A stretch of DNA of 64,000 nt, taken from the NCBI RefSeq assembly GCF_032193765.1, contig NZ_JAVBIJ010000001.1, positions 2,294,001 through 2,358,000 of the forward strand, written 5' to 3'. Below are positions 9,213 through 18,258 of the stretch, piece after piece. A program made the translations under genes and the position numbers. Source of the DNA: Rhodoferax potami. Its GTDB lineage: Bacteria > Pseudomonadota > Gammaproteobacteria > Burkholderiales > Burkholderiaceae_C. The notes under the pieces were generated by a model, which was not told the DNA's origin, searched no databases, and was given only the letters and a program-made list of their open reading frames with translations. Numbering within the stretch: the first letter of the stretch is position 1; each line of letters begins with the position of its first letter.

Positions 9213-10472
9213 ATGGCAGTCTGGGCATTAGGCATCAATCACACCACCGCACCGCTGGATATGCGGGGCCGGTTTGCGTTCGCCAGTGACCAGATCGCAC
9301 CGCAGCTCCACGGCCTGCGCCAGAGCATGGCCCGCCCCCCAGAAGCGGCCATCGTCTCCACCTGCAACCGCACCGAAATCTACTGCGCAGGCGATGAAGC
9401 CGCACTGGACCACACCCTCGCGTGGTTGGCCCAGAGCGGCGGCATCTCGGCCAACGAACTGCGCTCCCACACCTACCGCCTGGAAGACCAGGAAGCCGCC
9501 CGCCATGCCTTCCGCGTGGCCAGTGGCTTGGACAGCATGGTGCTGGGCGAGCCGCAAATCCTGGGGCAGCTCAAAGACGCGGTGCGCGCCGCTGACGAGG
9601 CAGGCGCTTTGGGCACCACGCTTTCGCAACTCTTCCAACGCTCGTTCGCCGTCGCCAAAGAGGTGCGCACCTCCACCGAGATCGGCGCGCACAGCATCAG
9701 CATGGCCGCTGCCGCCGTGCGCCTGGCCGGCAATTTGTTTGAAGACCTGGCCAAGGTCAAGGTGCTGTTTGTGGGTGCGGGCGAAATGATCGAGCTCTGC
9801 GCTACGCACTTTGCAGCCAAGAACCCTAAGGCCATCGCGATTGCCAACCGCACGCTGGAGCGGGGCGAAAAGTTGGCCAGCCGCTTCGGGGGTGAAGTCA
9901 TGCGCCTGGCCGACTTGCCGGAGCGGCTGCACGAGTTTGATGCGGTCATCAGCTGCACCGCCAGCACCCTGCCCATCATTGGCTTGGGCGCCGTAGAGCG
10001 CGCACTGAAAAAACGCAAACACCGCCCCATGTTCATGGTCGACCTGGCCGTGCCGCGCGACATCGAGCCCGAAGTCAAAGCTTTGGGCGACGTGTACCTC
10101 TACACCGTCGACGACCTGGCCGGCGTGGTGCAAACCGCCCAAGCCAACCGCCAAGCCGCCGTGGCCCAAGCAGAGGCCATTGTGGATGCGGGGGTGCAAA
10201 GCTTTATGCACTGGGTGGACCAGCGCAGCGCGGTGCCCCTGATCCAGCAGCTCAACGCCCAAGCCGAAGAATGGCGCGCCGTGGAATTGGCCCGCGCCCG
10301 CAAGATGCTGGCCAAGGGCGAAGATGTGGATGCAGTGCTGGAAGCACTGGCCAAAGGTCTGAGCCAGAAGATGCTGCATGGCGCCATGGCCGAGCTGCAC
10401 GCCGGAGATGCTGCAGCCCGCGAACGGGCGGGCAACGCGATTTCGCACTTTTTCTTGCGGAATAAGCGTTAG
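9213..10472 (+). CDS. hemA: glutamyl-tRNA reductase
   Basis: HemA reduces Glu-tRNA(Glu) to glutamate-1-semialdehyde, the first committed step of C5-pathway tetrapyrrole synthesis. The 419-residue protein has the N-terminal [17 protein letters not shown] and the catalytic cysteine in STCNRTEIY (about residue 50). The substrate motif [15 protein letters not shown], a Rossmann NADPH domain ([10 protein letters not shown]) and the C-terminal dimerisation helix follow. Length is normal for the family. It lies upstream of prfA, a common pairing in proteobacteria. Confidence 0.96.
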   Translation: MAVWALGINHTTAPLDMRGRFAFASDQIAPQLHGLRQSMARPPEAAIVSTCNRTEIYCAGDEAALDHTLAWLAQSGGISANELRSHTYRLEDQEAARHAFRVASGLDSMVLGEPQILGQLKDAVRAADEAGALGTTLSQLFQRSFAVAKEVRTSTEIGAHSISMAAAAVRLAGNLFEDLAKVKVLFVGAGEMIELCATHFAAKNPKAIAIANRTLERGEKLASRFGGEVMRLADLPERLHEFDAVISCTASTLPIIGLGAVERALKKRKHRPMFMVDLAVPRDIEPEVKALGDVYLYTVDDLAGVVQTAQANRQAAVAQAEAIVDAGVQSFMHWVDQRSAVPLIQQLNAQAEEWRAVELARARKMLAKGEDVDAVLEALAKGLSQKMLHGAMAELHAGDAAARERAGNAISHFFLRNKR

Positions 10473-10498
10473 CTGCGCGGACGCCCACACTCCCCCAA

Positions 10499-10525
10499 CC
10501 CCTCTCCCCCATAGGGCGAGAGGGG
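10499..10525 (+). terminator. hairpin after hemA
   Basis: CCCCTCTC pairs with GAGAGGGG, and the inner CCC/GGG extend the stem. It starts 27 bp after the hemA stop. No immediate T-run follows, only ATTTTGTTTTTT about 20 bases on, so termination is uncertain. Confidence 0.45.
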
Positions 10526-10608
10526 GGCTTTAACAGCCACATTTTGTTTTTTCGCTTCGACTTGGGCCTTACCGGCGTTGCGTAACCCGACTTCCAGATT
10601 GCACTCTC

Positions 10609-11730
10609 ATGAAACCGTTTCTTCGCCAACAGCTTGCCAAGTACAAAGACCGCCAAGGGGAGCTGGAGTTTTTGCTCTCGCGCGAGGACATCATGAAAGA
10701 CATGGAGCAGTTCCTTAAGCTCTCACGGGAGCACACCGATGTGGCAGCCGTGGCGGGGCGTTGGGAGCGTTTCCAGCAGCGCGAGGCTGATCTGGCCACA
10801 GGGCAGGAAATGCTGGGTGATGCGGCGGGCGATGAAGACATGCTCGCCATGGCGCAGGAGGAAATTGACGGTGCCACTGCCGAGATGGCCCAGTTAGAGG
10901 CCGAGCTGCAGCGCATGTTGCTGCCCAAGGACCCGGATGATGCGCGCCCTGCGTTTGTGGAAATCCGTGCCGGCACGGGGGGCGACGAATCCGCCCTTTT
11001 TGCCGCGGATCTGGCCCGCATGTACACCCGCTACTGCGACGCCAAAGGGCTGCGCACCGAAATCATGAGCGCGTCTGAAAGCGAGCTGGGTGGCTACAAG
11101 GAAGTGGTGCTGCGCATCGAAGGCAGCACAACCACCAGCGCGGGCTCCTGCGGCGCTTACGGCATGCTCAAGTTTGAATCAGGCGGCCACCGGGTGCAGC
11201 GCGTGCCCGCCACCGAAACCCAGGGCCGCATCCACACCAGCGCCTGCACGATTGCGGTGCTGGCCGAGCAGGACGAGGCGGAAGCCATCAAGATCAATCC
11301 CTCCGACCTGCGTATCGACACCTATCGCGCCAGCGGCGCCGGTGGCCAGCACATCAACAAGACCGACTCGGCAGTGCGTATCACGCACATCCCCACCGGT
11401 ATCGTGGCCGAATGTCAGGATGGCCGCAGCCAGCACAGCAACAAGGCCCAGGCCCTGAAAGTGCTGACCGCCCGCATTCATGAAAAAGACCGCTCCGAGC
11501 GCGCCGCCAAAGACGCAGCAGAACGCAAGAGCCTGGTAGGCAGCGGCGACCGCAGCGACCGCATCCGCACTTACAACTACCCGCAAGGCCGGCTGACCGA
11601 CCACCGCATCAACTTGACGCTGTACAAGCTGGACCGCGCGATGGAAGGTGATTTGGACGATGTAGTCGAGGCACTGCAAGCCTATGAAGCTGCGCAGCAG
11701 TTGGCTGCGCTGGAAAACAGTTTGAATTGA
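10609..11730 (+). CDS. prfA: peptide chain release factor 1
   Basis: RF1 reads UAA and UAG stop codons and triggers peptidyl-tRNA hydrolysis. The PAT anticodon-like tripeptide (200-202, in [11 protein letters not shown]) identifies RF1 rather than RF2. The GGQ motif at 245-247 is the catalytic tip and the glutamine methylated by PrmC. At 373 residues it is about 13 longer than E. coli RF1. The extra length seems to be in the acidic/alanine-rich helical region around residues 60-100. The start lacks a strong ribosome site (CACTCTC upstream). Confidence 0.96.
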   Translation: MKPFLRQQLAKYKDRQGELEFLLSREDIMKDMEQFLKLSREHTDVAAVAGRWERFQQREADLATGQEMLGDAAGDEDMLAMAQEEIDGATAEMAQLEAELQRMLLPKDPDDARPAFVEIRAGTGGDESALFAADLARMYTRYCDAKGLRTEIMSASESELGGYKEVVLRIEGSTTTSAGSCGAYGMLKFESGGHRVQRVPATETQGRIHTSACTIAVLAEQDEAEAIKINPSDLRIDTYRASGAGGQHINKTDSAVRITHIPTGIVAECQDGRSQHSNKAQALKVLTARIHEKDRSERAAKDAAERKSLVGSGDRSDRIRTYNYPQGRLTDHRINLTLYKLDRAMEGDLDDVVEALQAYEAAQQLAALENSLN

Positions 11731-11786
11731 TGTTGCTTGAGGGGTGGAGTTGGGGCGGCTGAGCGCTCACCGCAAATAACGGAGAG

Positions 11787-11876
11787 CGCTTGGGCGACAT
11801 AGAGTTTTGCGCAGGTCAAGGAGGAGCCCGCAAAGCGGGCGGGGGACACGGAGCAAAACGCTATGTCGCCCAAGCG
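11787..11876. repeat. 90-bp element with 24-bp inverted ends and an inner hairpin
   Basis: The left arm (11787-11810) and right arm (11853-11876) are reverse complements at 23 of 24 positions, sharing CGCTTGGGCGACATAG and GTTTTGC. Between them, GCCCGC-AAA-GCGGGC (11826-11840) forms a second hairpin. It lies between the ends of prfA and the convergent chemoreceptor gene. It could be a bidirectional terminator, a REP-type element or a non-autonomous mobile element. I see no target-site duplication. Confidence 0.7.
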
Positions 11877-11914
11877 ATCGGTCCATCGCAAAACCGCTTG
11901 GACTTTCAAAAAAG

Positions 11915-13879
11915 TCAGAGCTTGAACACCCCCACCACCTGCACCAAGTCGTTAGCCTGACTCTTCAAGCTACTGGCCGCGGCAGCCATCTCTTCCACCA
12001 AGGCCGCGTTTTGCTGCGTCGCTTGATCCATCGAAGTCACTGCCTCACCCACTTGCGCGACACCGGCACTTTGCTCATTGCTGGCGGCGCTGATCTCACC
12101 CATGATGTCCGTCACGCGCCGGATACTGCTGACCACTTCGGTCATGGTCTCGCCCGCTTTGTCGACCAAGGCAGTGCCCTGCTCTACCCGTTCCACGCTG
12201 GCGTTGATCAGGCTCTTGATTTCTTTGGCAGCCTCTGCACTGCGGCCGGCAAGTGAGCGGACTTCGCTCGCCACCACCGCAAAGCCGCGGCCCTGCTCGC
12301 CCGCGCGGGCAGCCTCTACCGCTGCGTTCAAAGCAAGAATATTGGTCTGAAAGGCGATGCCATCGATCACGCTGATGATGTCGCTGATCTTGCGGCTGGC
12401 TTCATTGATGCCCTTCATGGTGTCCACCACCTGACTCACCACTTCGCCACCCTGCACCGCGACCGTGGAGGCGCTCATGGCCAGCTGATTGGCTTGACGG
12501 GCGTTATCGGCGTTTTGTTTGACGGTGCTGTTGAGCTCTTCCATGCTGGCAGCGGTTTGCTCCAGCGCGCTGGCCTGGTGCTCGGTGCGGGCGCTCAGGT
12601 CGTTATTGCCTTGGGCAATTTCGGCGCTGGCATTGGCCACGCTGTCAGCACTGCCGCGCACTTGCGCCAAGACGCCGTGAATTTTGCCCACAAACTGGTT
12701 GAAGCCGTTGCCGATGGCGGCCAGCTCGTCGTTGCCCTGAACCGCGATTTTGGTACGCAAATCTGCTTCGCCGCTGGATACCTCGGCCATGGCCCGGCTC
12801 AGAGCCCGCAGGGGCTGCATTAAGCGCGACACCACGGTCACCAGAATGACCGCTGTGGCGAGTGCACACAGCAGTGCGACGCCCAATGTGTAAAAAGTCA
12901 GCTGCCGGGAAGATGCCGTCGCCACACTGTCCGGAAAGCTCATGCGCACAGCCCATGGCGCCGTGTCGGGATAGATCGCAACCGGCTGCAACAGGTGGTT
13001 GACGTTGCTGCTATCGGTGTACTCATACGGCTGGCCCTTTTGCACGGCCTCCAGCCCCGCAGCCGGGATGTCTTCGGCCTTTTTGTTCACCAGCGCAGCG
13101 TCCGGGTTGGTGGCGTACAGGCCGCCATTGGAGATCAGTGCAATGCTGCCCCCACCCAGCACTTTCACCTCCGCCAAGATGGTACTGAGTTGGGTCAAGG
13201 CGAAATCGGCACTGGCGGTGCCGAGGAACTTGCCGTCCACCACAATCGGCGACACCAGCGAGGCCATCAATACGTCTTTGCCCTCAATCGGGTACACGTA
13301 TGGCTCTGTGAAGAACACTTTGCCCGTTTTCTTCGGTATGTCATACCAGTCGTTTGCCCCCGGCGCGGGGTCAAACACGATGGGGTCGACATGGAAGGCG
13401 CCGCCCGGTTTTCGGGTCCAGTAGGGCATGTGGCGACCGGTGGCGTCGTATTCGGGCGCTTTGCCGGCGAATTCAGCGTCTTTGCCATCGAGGGCATTGG
13501 GCTCCCAAGTGACTGCCGCGCCCACAAAATCCGGCGAACTGACCAGCGTGGACTTCACCATCGCATCGATTTGCGGGCGCAGGAGCGGAAGATTGCCCGC
13601 CTTGGTCGTCGCCATGGCGCCCGCCAGCCCCATCACCGAATACAAATTGGCCCTGATCCGCGACTGCACAGAGCCCGCAGCCTCCCGCGCTGACGTTCGG
13701 GCCAGCTCCATCGTGGCACTCTCGGCGGTGGCGCTACTGCGAAAACCAATCACTGTGGCGGTGATGGCAAGGCTGGCCACCACCAAGGCAGTGGCGGCCG
13801 CGCATATTTTGGTATTGAGGGAAAAGCTTTGACGACCCGACCAGGGTCCAGACGTGCCGGAAGACAATAGCAGGCTCAT
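11915..13879 (-). CDS. methyl-accepting chemotaxis protein with periplasmic Cache sensor
   Basis: This 654-residue chemoreceptor has a first membrane helix at about 25-50 and a long periplasmic dCache-like sensor at about 55-315. A second membrane helix lies near 325-350, a HAMP domain ([20 protein letters not shown]) follows, and then a cytoplasmic signalling domain. The conserved hairpin tip [20 protein letters not shown] is present. There is no NWETF-type pentapeptide at the C terminus (it ends VGVFKL). The ligand is not predictable. It is transcribed against prfA and divides prfA from prmC, which are neighbours in many Burkholderiales, suggesting a lineage-specific insertion. Confidence 0.92.
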   Translation of the reverse strand: MSLLLSSGTSGPWSGRQSFSLNTKICAAATALVVASLAITATVIGFRSSATAESATMELARTSAREAAGSVQSRIRANLYSVMGLAGAMATTKAGNLPLLRPQIDAMVKSTLVSSPDFVGAAVTWEPNALDGKDAEFAGKAPEYDATGRHMPYWTRKPGGAFHVDPIVFDPAPGANDWYDIPKKTGKVFFTEPYVYPIEGKDVLMASLVSPIVVDGKFLGTASADFALTQLSTILAEVKVLGGGSIALISNGGLYATNPDAALVNKKAEDIPAAGLEAVQKGQPYEYTDSSNVNHLLQPVAIYPDTAPWAVRMSFPDSVATASSRQLTFYTLGVALLCALATAVILVTVVSRLMQPLRALSRAMAEVSSGEADLRTKIAVQGNDELAAIGNGFNQFVGKIHGVLAQVRGSADSVANASAEIAQGNNDLSARTEHQASALEQTAASMEELNSTVKQNADNARQANQLAMSASTVAVQGGEVVSQVVDTMKGINEASRKISDIISVIDGIAFQTNILALNAAVEAARAGEQGRGFAVVASEVRSLAGRSAEAAKEIKSLINASVERVEQGTALVDKAGETMTEVVSSIRRVTDIMGEISAASNEQSAGVAQVGEAVTSMDQATQQNAALVEEMAAAASSLKSQANDLVQVVGVFKL

Positions 13880-14068
13880 ACACTCGGATTCCTGAAGAAA
13901 TGCGCCTCACCAACGCGTGCTCCGGCCAATATGGGCCTGTATGTTGTTGTGAATCCAATGTACTTTGTTTGCCCCCCATACGCAAAGCAGAATAAGCCGG
14001 TTTTTGGGACATTTAGGCGTTTAGCCCCTGTTTCCCCTGCACCCTTCGCTATCAAATTTAGAGCAAAT

Positions 14069-14902
14069 ATGCCCTCCATTTCGCAAACCATCGCCACCCT
14101 GCAAACCCGGGGCCTGGATCTGACGGACAGCCGCCTGCTCTTGTTGCACGCGCTGGGTCAGCCGCGGGCAGGGAGGGCCTGGTTGCTGGCCCACGACACC
14201 GACATGGTGAGCGAAGCGGTCAACACCTCGCTACAGGGCTATGTTGCGCGCCGGTTAGCCGGCGAGCCGGTGGCTTACATCGTGGGGCACAAGGAGTTTT
14301 ACGGGCTGAACCTGCAGGTCAACTCCGATGTGTTGGTACCCCGCCCTGACACCGAAACGCTGGTCGACTGGGCGCTCGATGTGTTGGAGCCCACGCCCGA
14401 CGCCCGGGTGGTAGACCTGGGCACCGGTAGCGGTGCTATTGCGCTGGCACTCAAGGCTACGCGGCCTGCGCTGCAGGTGGAAGCGGTGGACTACAGCCAC
14501 GCCGCACTGGCCGTCGCACAAGCCAATGCGCAGCGGCTGGGATTGGCGGTGACCTTCAGCCAAGGATCGTGGCTCAGTGGCACACAGGGCGTGTTTCAGG
14601 CCATCGTCTCCAACCCGCCCTATATACGCGAGGACGACGAACACCTGCCCGCCCTGCGCTTTGAGCCGCGCCAGGCTCTCACCGCGGGCAATGACGGGCT
14701 TAACGACATTCACACCATCATTGACCAAGCCAAGACCCGCCTGCAGCCCGGCGGCTGGCTGCTGCTGGAGCACGGCTATGACCAAGCCGCTGATGTGCGG
14801 GCGCTCTTGGAGGCTGCAGGCTTCGCCAACGTGCAAAGCCGCCAGGACTTGGCCGGAATCGAGCGCTGCAGCGGCGGGCAGTGGACCGCCCCAGATTTAT
14901 AA
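14069..14902 (+). CDS. prmC: release factor glutamine methyltransferase
   Basis: PrmC uses S-adenosylmethionine to N5-methylate the GGQ glutamine of RF1 and RF2. From the ATG at 14069 the product has 277 residues, the length of E. coli PrmC. The frame stays open upstream, but homology begins at MPSISQTIATL. An N-terminal helical domain precedes the Rossmann methyltransferase fold, with motif I VVDLGTGSGAIALAL from about 114 and the catalytic NPPY at about 182-185. Its target gene prfA lies 2.3 kb upstream. Confidence 0.94.
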   Translation: MPSISQTIATLQTRGLDLTDSRLLLLHALGQPRAGRAWLLAHDTDMVSEAVNTSLQGYVARRLAGEPVAYIVGHKEFYGLNLQVNSDVLVPRPDTETLVDWALDVLEPTPDARVVDLGTGSGAIALALKATRPALQVEAVDYSHAALAVAQANAQRLGLAVTFSQGSWLSGTQGVFQAIVSNPPYIREDDEHLPALRFEPRQALTAGNDGLNDIHTIIDQAKTRLQPGGWLLLEHGYDQAADVRALLEAAGFANVQSRQDLAGIERCSGGQWTAPDL

Positions 14903-14903
14903 G

Positions 14904-14957
14904 AAATTGAGCTCTAGCGCTCATATTTATTGCGCTAGCAGCTACTGAATTGATAGC
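14904..14957 (-). repeat. dispersed palindromic repeat, copy C (prmC-yjdM spacer)
   Basis: Minus-strand reading gives GCTATCAATTCAGTAGCTGC then TAGCGCAATAAATATGAGCGCTA, then GAGC. The 6-bp stem TAGCGC/GCGCTA surrounds an 11-base loop. It fills most of the 70-bp spacer and ends 16 bp before the yjdM start. Confidence 0.75.
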
Positions 14958-14972
14958 AAATAGAAAGAACCC

Positions 14973-15311
14973 ATGCCCACAACTCCCGCCTGCCCGCAAT
15001 GCACTCTGGCAAACACCTACCCCGACGGCAGCAACTTTGTCTGCGCCGACTGCGGCTTTGAATGGCCACAGGCTGTTGCAGCGACGGATGACGAAGACAA
15101 CGCAGTCGTCAAAGACTCCAACGGTCAGGTGCTGCAGGACGGCGATGCGGTGGTACTGATCAAAGACCTGAAAGTCAAAGGCAGCTCCACCGTGCTCAAG
15201 CAGGGCACCAAGGTCAAAAGCATCCGGCTGGTAGGCGGCGACCACGAGGTGGACTGCAAGATGGACGGCGGCAGCTTCATGCTCAAGGCCTGCTTCCTGA
15301 AAAAGGCATAA
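14973..15311 (+). CDS. yjdM: YjdM/PhnA-family zinc-ribbon protein
   Basis: The 112-residue protein has an N-terminal zinc ribbon formed by C7-x2-C10 and C24-x2-C27, followed by a compact beta domain (about 45-112; GDAVVLIKDLKVKG). This is the PhnA/YjdM family. The old link to alkylphosphonate use is historical, and the molecular role of YjdM is not established. Nothing phosphonate-related is nearby. It faces leuA across a shared terminator. Confidence 0.85.
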   Translation: MPTTPACPQCTLANTYPDGSNFVCADCGFEWPQAVAATDDEDNAVVKDSNGQVLQDGDAVVLIKDLKVKGSSTVLKQGTKVKSIRLVGGDHEVDCKMDGGSFMLKACFLKKA

Positions 15312-15314
15312 AAA

Positions 15315-15341
15315 AGCCGGGGCGCTTTCGCTGCCCCGGCT
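15315..15341. terminator. terminator between yjdM and leuA
   Basis: AGCCGGGGC pairs with GCCCCGGCT across a 9-base loop. On the minus strand the stem is followed by TTTTTT, making a good intrinsic terminator for leuA. On the plus strand it lies 4 bp after the yjdM stop but lacks a T-run. Confidence 0.8.
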
Positions 15342-15359
15342 ATTCATCAGTGAGCGTGA

Positions 15360-17099
15360 TCAGGCCGCGACAGGCTCCGCAGCATCCACATCCACCAAGC
15401 CCAGGCGGTTCACGCCGCTGATCAGGGCTTTGACCGAAGCGGTCACGATGTTGGTGTCCATGCCCACACCGAAACGCTCGCCGCCCTTGCCGGTATCGCC
15501 GTTCGTAGCCACCAGCTCCAGGAAAGCACAGGCTTGTGCATCACCCGCGTCGGTGCTGGCTTTGGTGCTGCGCTCTTCATAGCTGCGCACCTGCACTTTG
15601 ACGCCAATGGTTTGCAAAGCGTGCACTGCTGCGTCGATGGGGCCGTTACCCTCACCGGTGATCAGCATGGGCTGGCCGTCCACCTCAACGCCGATGCGGA
15701 TGCCCTGCACATGGGCCTTGCCGGTCTGGCCGGGGTGGTCAAACAGGTGGTGCTCCACATAGCGCACTTTGGCGTCTGCGGCGTTCAGGTAGGTGGCGTC
15801 AAACAGGTCCCAAATGTTTTGCGCGCTCATTTCGCCGCCATGGCTGTCGGTGTAGCTTTGCACTTCGCCCGAAAACTCGACCTGCAGGCGGCGCGGCATG
15901 ACCACGCCGAACTCGGCTTCCATCAAGTAGGCCACACCGCCCTTGCCGGACTGGCTGTTGACCCGGATCACCGAGTCGTAGCTGCGGCCCACATCGGCTG
16001 GATCAATGGGCATGTAGGGCACATTCCACATCGCATCCGGGCCGGCAGCCTTTTGGGCGGCAAAGCCTTTCTTGATGGCATCCTGGTGGGAGCCACTGAA
16101 CGCGGTGAACACCAGGTCACCCACATACGGGTGGCGTGGGTGGATGGGCAACTGGTTGCAATGCTCGACGGTGCGGGCAATGGCGTTGATGTCCGAAAAA
16201 TCAAGGCCGGGGCTGACACCCTGGGTGTATATGTTGAGGGCCAGGGTGACGAGGTCCACATTGCCGGTACGCTCACCATTGCCGAACAGGCAGCCTTCGA
16301 CGCGGTCGGCGCCGGCCATCATGCCCAGTTCAGCCGCGGCCACGCCGGTGCCCCGATCGTTGTGCGGGTGCAGGCTCAAGATGACGCTGTCGCGGCGGGC
16401 CAAGTGGGTGTGCATCCACTCGATCTGGTCGGCATAAATGTTGGGGGTGGACACCTCCACGGTGGCCGGCAAATTGAGGATCACCTTGTTGGCGGGCGTG
16501 GCGCCCCACTCGGCGGTGACGGCATCACACACTTCGCAGGCGAATTCGAGCTCGGTGCTGGTGAACACCTCTGGGCTGTACTGCAGCACCCACTCGGTCT
16601 CCGGCATGGTGGCGGTGATCTCTTTGATCAGGCGCACCGAAGACACGGCCAACTCTTTCACTTCGGGCTTGCTCATGCCGAACACCACATCGCGGAACAC
16701 GGGTGCAGTAGCGTTGTAGACGTGCACGATAGCGCGGCGGGCGCCCTTGAGGGACTCGATGGTGCGACGGATCAAGTGCTCGCGGGACTGAGTGAGCACT
16801 TCGATGGTCACGTCGTCGGGCACATGGCCGCCTTCGATCAATTCGCGCACAAAGTCAAAGTCGGTTTGCGAAGCGCTGGGGAAGCCCACCTCGATCTCTT
16901 TGAAACCCACTTGCAGCAGCGTGCGGAACATGCGCATCTTGCGCTCCGCATTCATGGGCTCAAACAGGGATTGGTTGCCGTCCCGCAAGTCCGTGCTCAT
17001 CCAGATCGGCGGCTGGGTGATAGAGCGCGTGGGCCACTGCCGATTCGGCAAGTCAATGGCGGGGAAGGCGCGGTATTTGGTAGCGGGGTTGGACAACAC
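15360..17099 (-). CDS. leuA: 2-isopropylmalate synthase (long, yeast-type LeuA)
   Basis: LeuA condenses 2-oxoisovalerate and acetyl-CoA, the committed step to leucine. The 579-residue form begins [17 protein letters not shown] and has the catalytic [11 protein letters not shown] and the metal/active-site [14 protein letters not shown]. The C-terminal LeuA allosteric (leucine-binding) domain covers about 430-579. I chose the GTG at 17097-17099 because AGGAG lies 7 bp before it; an in-frame TTG at 17127 is possible but has no ribosome site. Long LeuA forms of this type occur in many Burkholderiales. No leader peptide rich in Leu codons was seen upstream. Confidence 0.94.
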   Translation of the reverse strand: MLSNPATKYRAFPAIDLPNRQWPTRSITQPPIWMSTDLRDGNQSLFEPMNAERKMRMFRTLLQVGFKEIEVGFPSASQTDFDFVRELIEGGHVPDDVTIEVLTQSREHLIRRTIESLKGARRAIVHVYNATAPVFRDVVFGMSKPEVKELAVSSVRLIKEITATMPETEWVLQYSPEVFTSTELEFACEVCDAVTAEWGATPANKVILNLPATVEVSTPNIYADQIEWMHTHLARRDSVILSLHPHNDRGTGVAAAELGMMAGADRVEGCLFGNGERTGNVDLVTLALNIYTQGVSPGLDFSDINAIARTVEHCNQLPIHPRHPYVGDLVFTAFSGSHQDAIKKGFAAQKAAGPDAMWNVPYMPIDPADVGRSYDSVIRVNSQSGKGGVAYLMEAEFGVVMPRRLQVEFSGEVQSYTDSHGGEMSAQNIWDLFDATYLNAADAKVRYVEHHLFDHPGQTGKAHVQGIRIGVEVDGQPMLITGEGNGPIDAAVHALQTIGVKVQVRSYEERSTKASTDAGDAQACAFLELVATNGDTGKGGERFGVGMDTNIVTASVKALISGVNRLGLVDVDAAEPVAA

Positions 17100-17267
17100 G
17101 GCAAAAACTCCTGAAGGGCATGACACCAATATCTAGACTGGTATCTTAGCCCCGCAGGTCAGGCAGCCGATTGCGCAGTTTGCCTATTTTTAAAATTTAT
17201 TGGCAGATCGTGCCAACAAACCAGCCCCTCAAGAAATTCAAGGAGGCCAGCAATTCAAATCCCGCAA

Positions 17268-17744
17268 TCAATGGTGGTGTCCGTGCGCACCATGCACGTG
17301 GCCGTGTGCCACCTCTTCTTCGCTAGCAGCACGCACTTCCAGCACCTTCAGCGCAAAACGCAGCGTTTTGCCGGCCAAAGCGTGGTTGCCATCCAAATGC
17401 ACGACCGGCCCTTTGATCTTGACCACGTTGAAGACAATGCTCTGGCCATCTTCCGAACGACCTTCCAACTGGCCGCCAACCTTGACGCCCGGGGGAAACT
17501 GGGTCTTGGGGATGGTTTGCAACAGCGCTTCGTTGTACTCACCAAATGCATCGGCGGGTGCAAGCTCGATGGTGGTGGCAAATCCGGCAGCCTGGCCTTC
17601 CAACGCCTCTTCAATCTTGGGGAAGGTGTTTCCGTAGCCGCCGTGCAGGTAAGCGATGGGCTCCTGGCTTTGGTCCAGCAACTTGCCGGTAGCGTCGGAA
17701 ATCTTGAATTGCAGCGTGACTGCGGTGTTTTTGGTGATGTTCAT
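17268..17744 (-). CDS. slyD: FKBP-type peptidyl-prolyl isomerase, SlyD-like
   Basis: This 158-residue protein has an FKBP domain (about 1-70 and 120-140) interrupted by the insert-in-flap chaperone domain, which is the SlyD layout. Motifs include LLDQSQEPIAYLHG and NHALAGKTLRF. The C terminus is histidine-rich (HGHVHGAHGHHH), consistent with nickel or zinc binding as in E. coli SlyD, though shorter. It is cytosolic, catalysing proline isomerisation and holding clients. It is upstream of leuA on the same strand (168-bp gap) and divergent from grxD. Confidence 0.9.
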   Translation of the reverse strand: MNITKNTAVTLQFKISDATGKLLDQSQEPIAYLHGGYGNTFPKIEEALEGQAAGFATTIELAPADAFGEYNEALLQTIPKTQFPPGVKVGGQLEGRSEDGQSIVFNVVKIKGPVVHLDGNHALAGKTLRFALKVLEVRAASEEEVAHGHVHGAHGHHH

Positions 17745-17860
17745 GGACTTGATTATCCTAAAAAGCGGTCAAGGGGGTGCATCGTTCGCCCGTACCGACG
17801 ACAGGCAAATGCGATGGTGAAATAATCGGGGTATCTAACTATCTACTTGGAAGTACTGAC

Positions 17861-18187
17861 ATGAGCGACGCACAACAACGTATTGACGAACTGGTGAAAT
17901 CCAACGACATCCTGCTTTTCATGAAGGGCAACGCCAGCTTCCCGCAGTGCGGCTTTTCCGGCCGGGCCATTCAGATCCTCAAGGCGTGTGGCGTGGACAC
18001 CAAAACCGTCAAGACCGTGAACGTGCTGGAAGACGACGGCATTCGCCAAGGCATCAAGGAATACAGCAACTGGCCCACCATTCCCCAGCTCTACATCAAG
18101 GGCGAGTTCATAGGCGGCTCGGACATCATGATGGAAATGTACGAATCCGGCGAACTGGTGCAAGTGCTGGGCACCCAAGCCGGCTAA
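17861..18187 (+). CDS. grxD: monothiol glutaredoxin, Grx4 type
   Basis: This 108-residue protein has the monothiol active site CGFS at 30-33 and the glutathione-binding WPTIPQLYIKGEFIGGSDI. Grx4-type proteins carry a glutathione-ligated 2Fe-2S cluster and take part in Fe-S delivery, with BolA partners. The start at 17861 gives the usual family length; the open frame extends upstream without homology. It is commonly found downstream of prmC in related genomes; here yjdM, leuA and slyD lie between. Confidence 0.95.
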   Translation: MSDAQQRIDELVKSNDILLFMKGNASFPQCGFSGRAIQILKACGVDTKTVKTVNVLEDDGIRQGIKEYSNWPTIPQLYIKGEFIGGSDIMMEMYESGELVQVLGTQAG

Positions 18188-18258
18188 ATTCACCTGCGGA
18201 CAGCCCGGCACCTTAGACCGGGCACTGCAGGTTTATTGCGTGTTGCAGGGAGTCTGCC

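Noticed and set aside
15534..17114. 526-codon open frame antisense to leuA
   Set aside because: It follows the codon phase of a clear leuA gene in GC-rich DNA, and its His/Gly/Val-rich product has no recognisable domain.
17100..17267. Leucine attenuator or T-box upstream of leuA
   Set aside because: No Leu-rich leader peptide or antiterminator structure was found; only small imperfect repeats are present.
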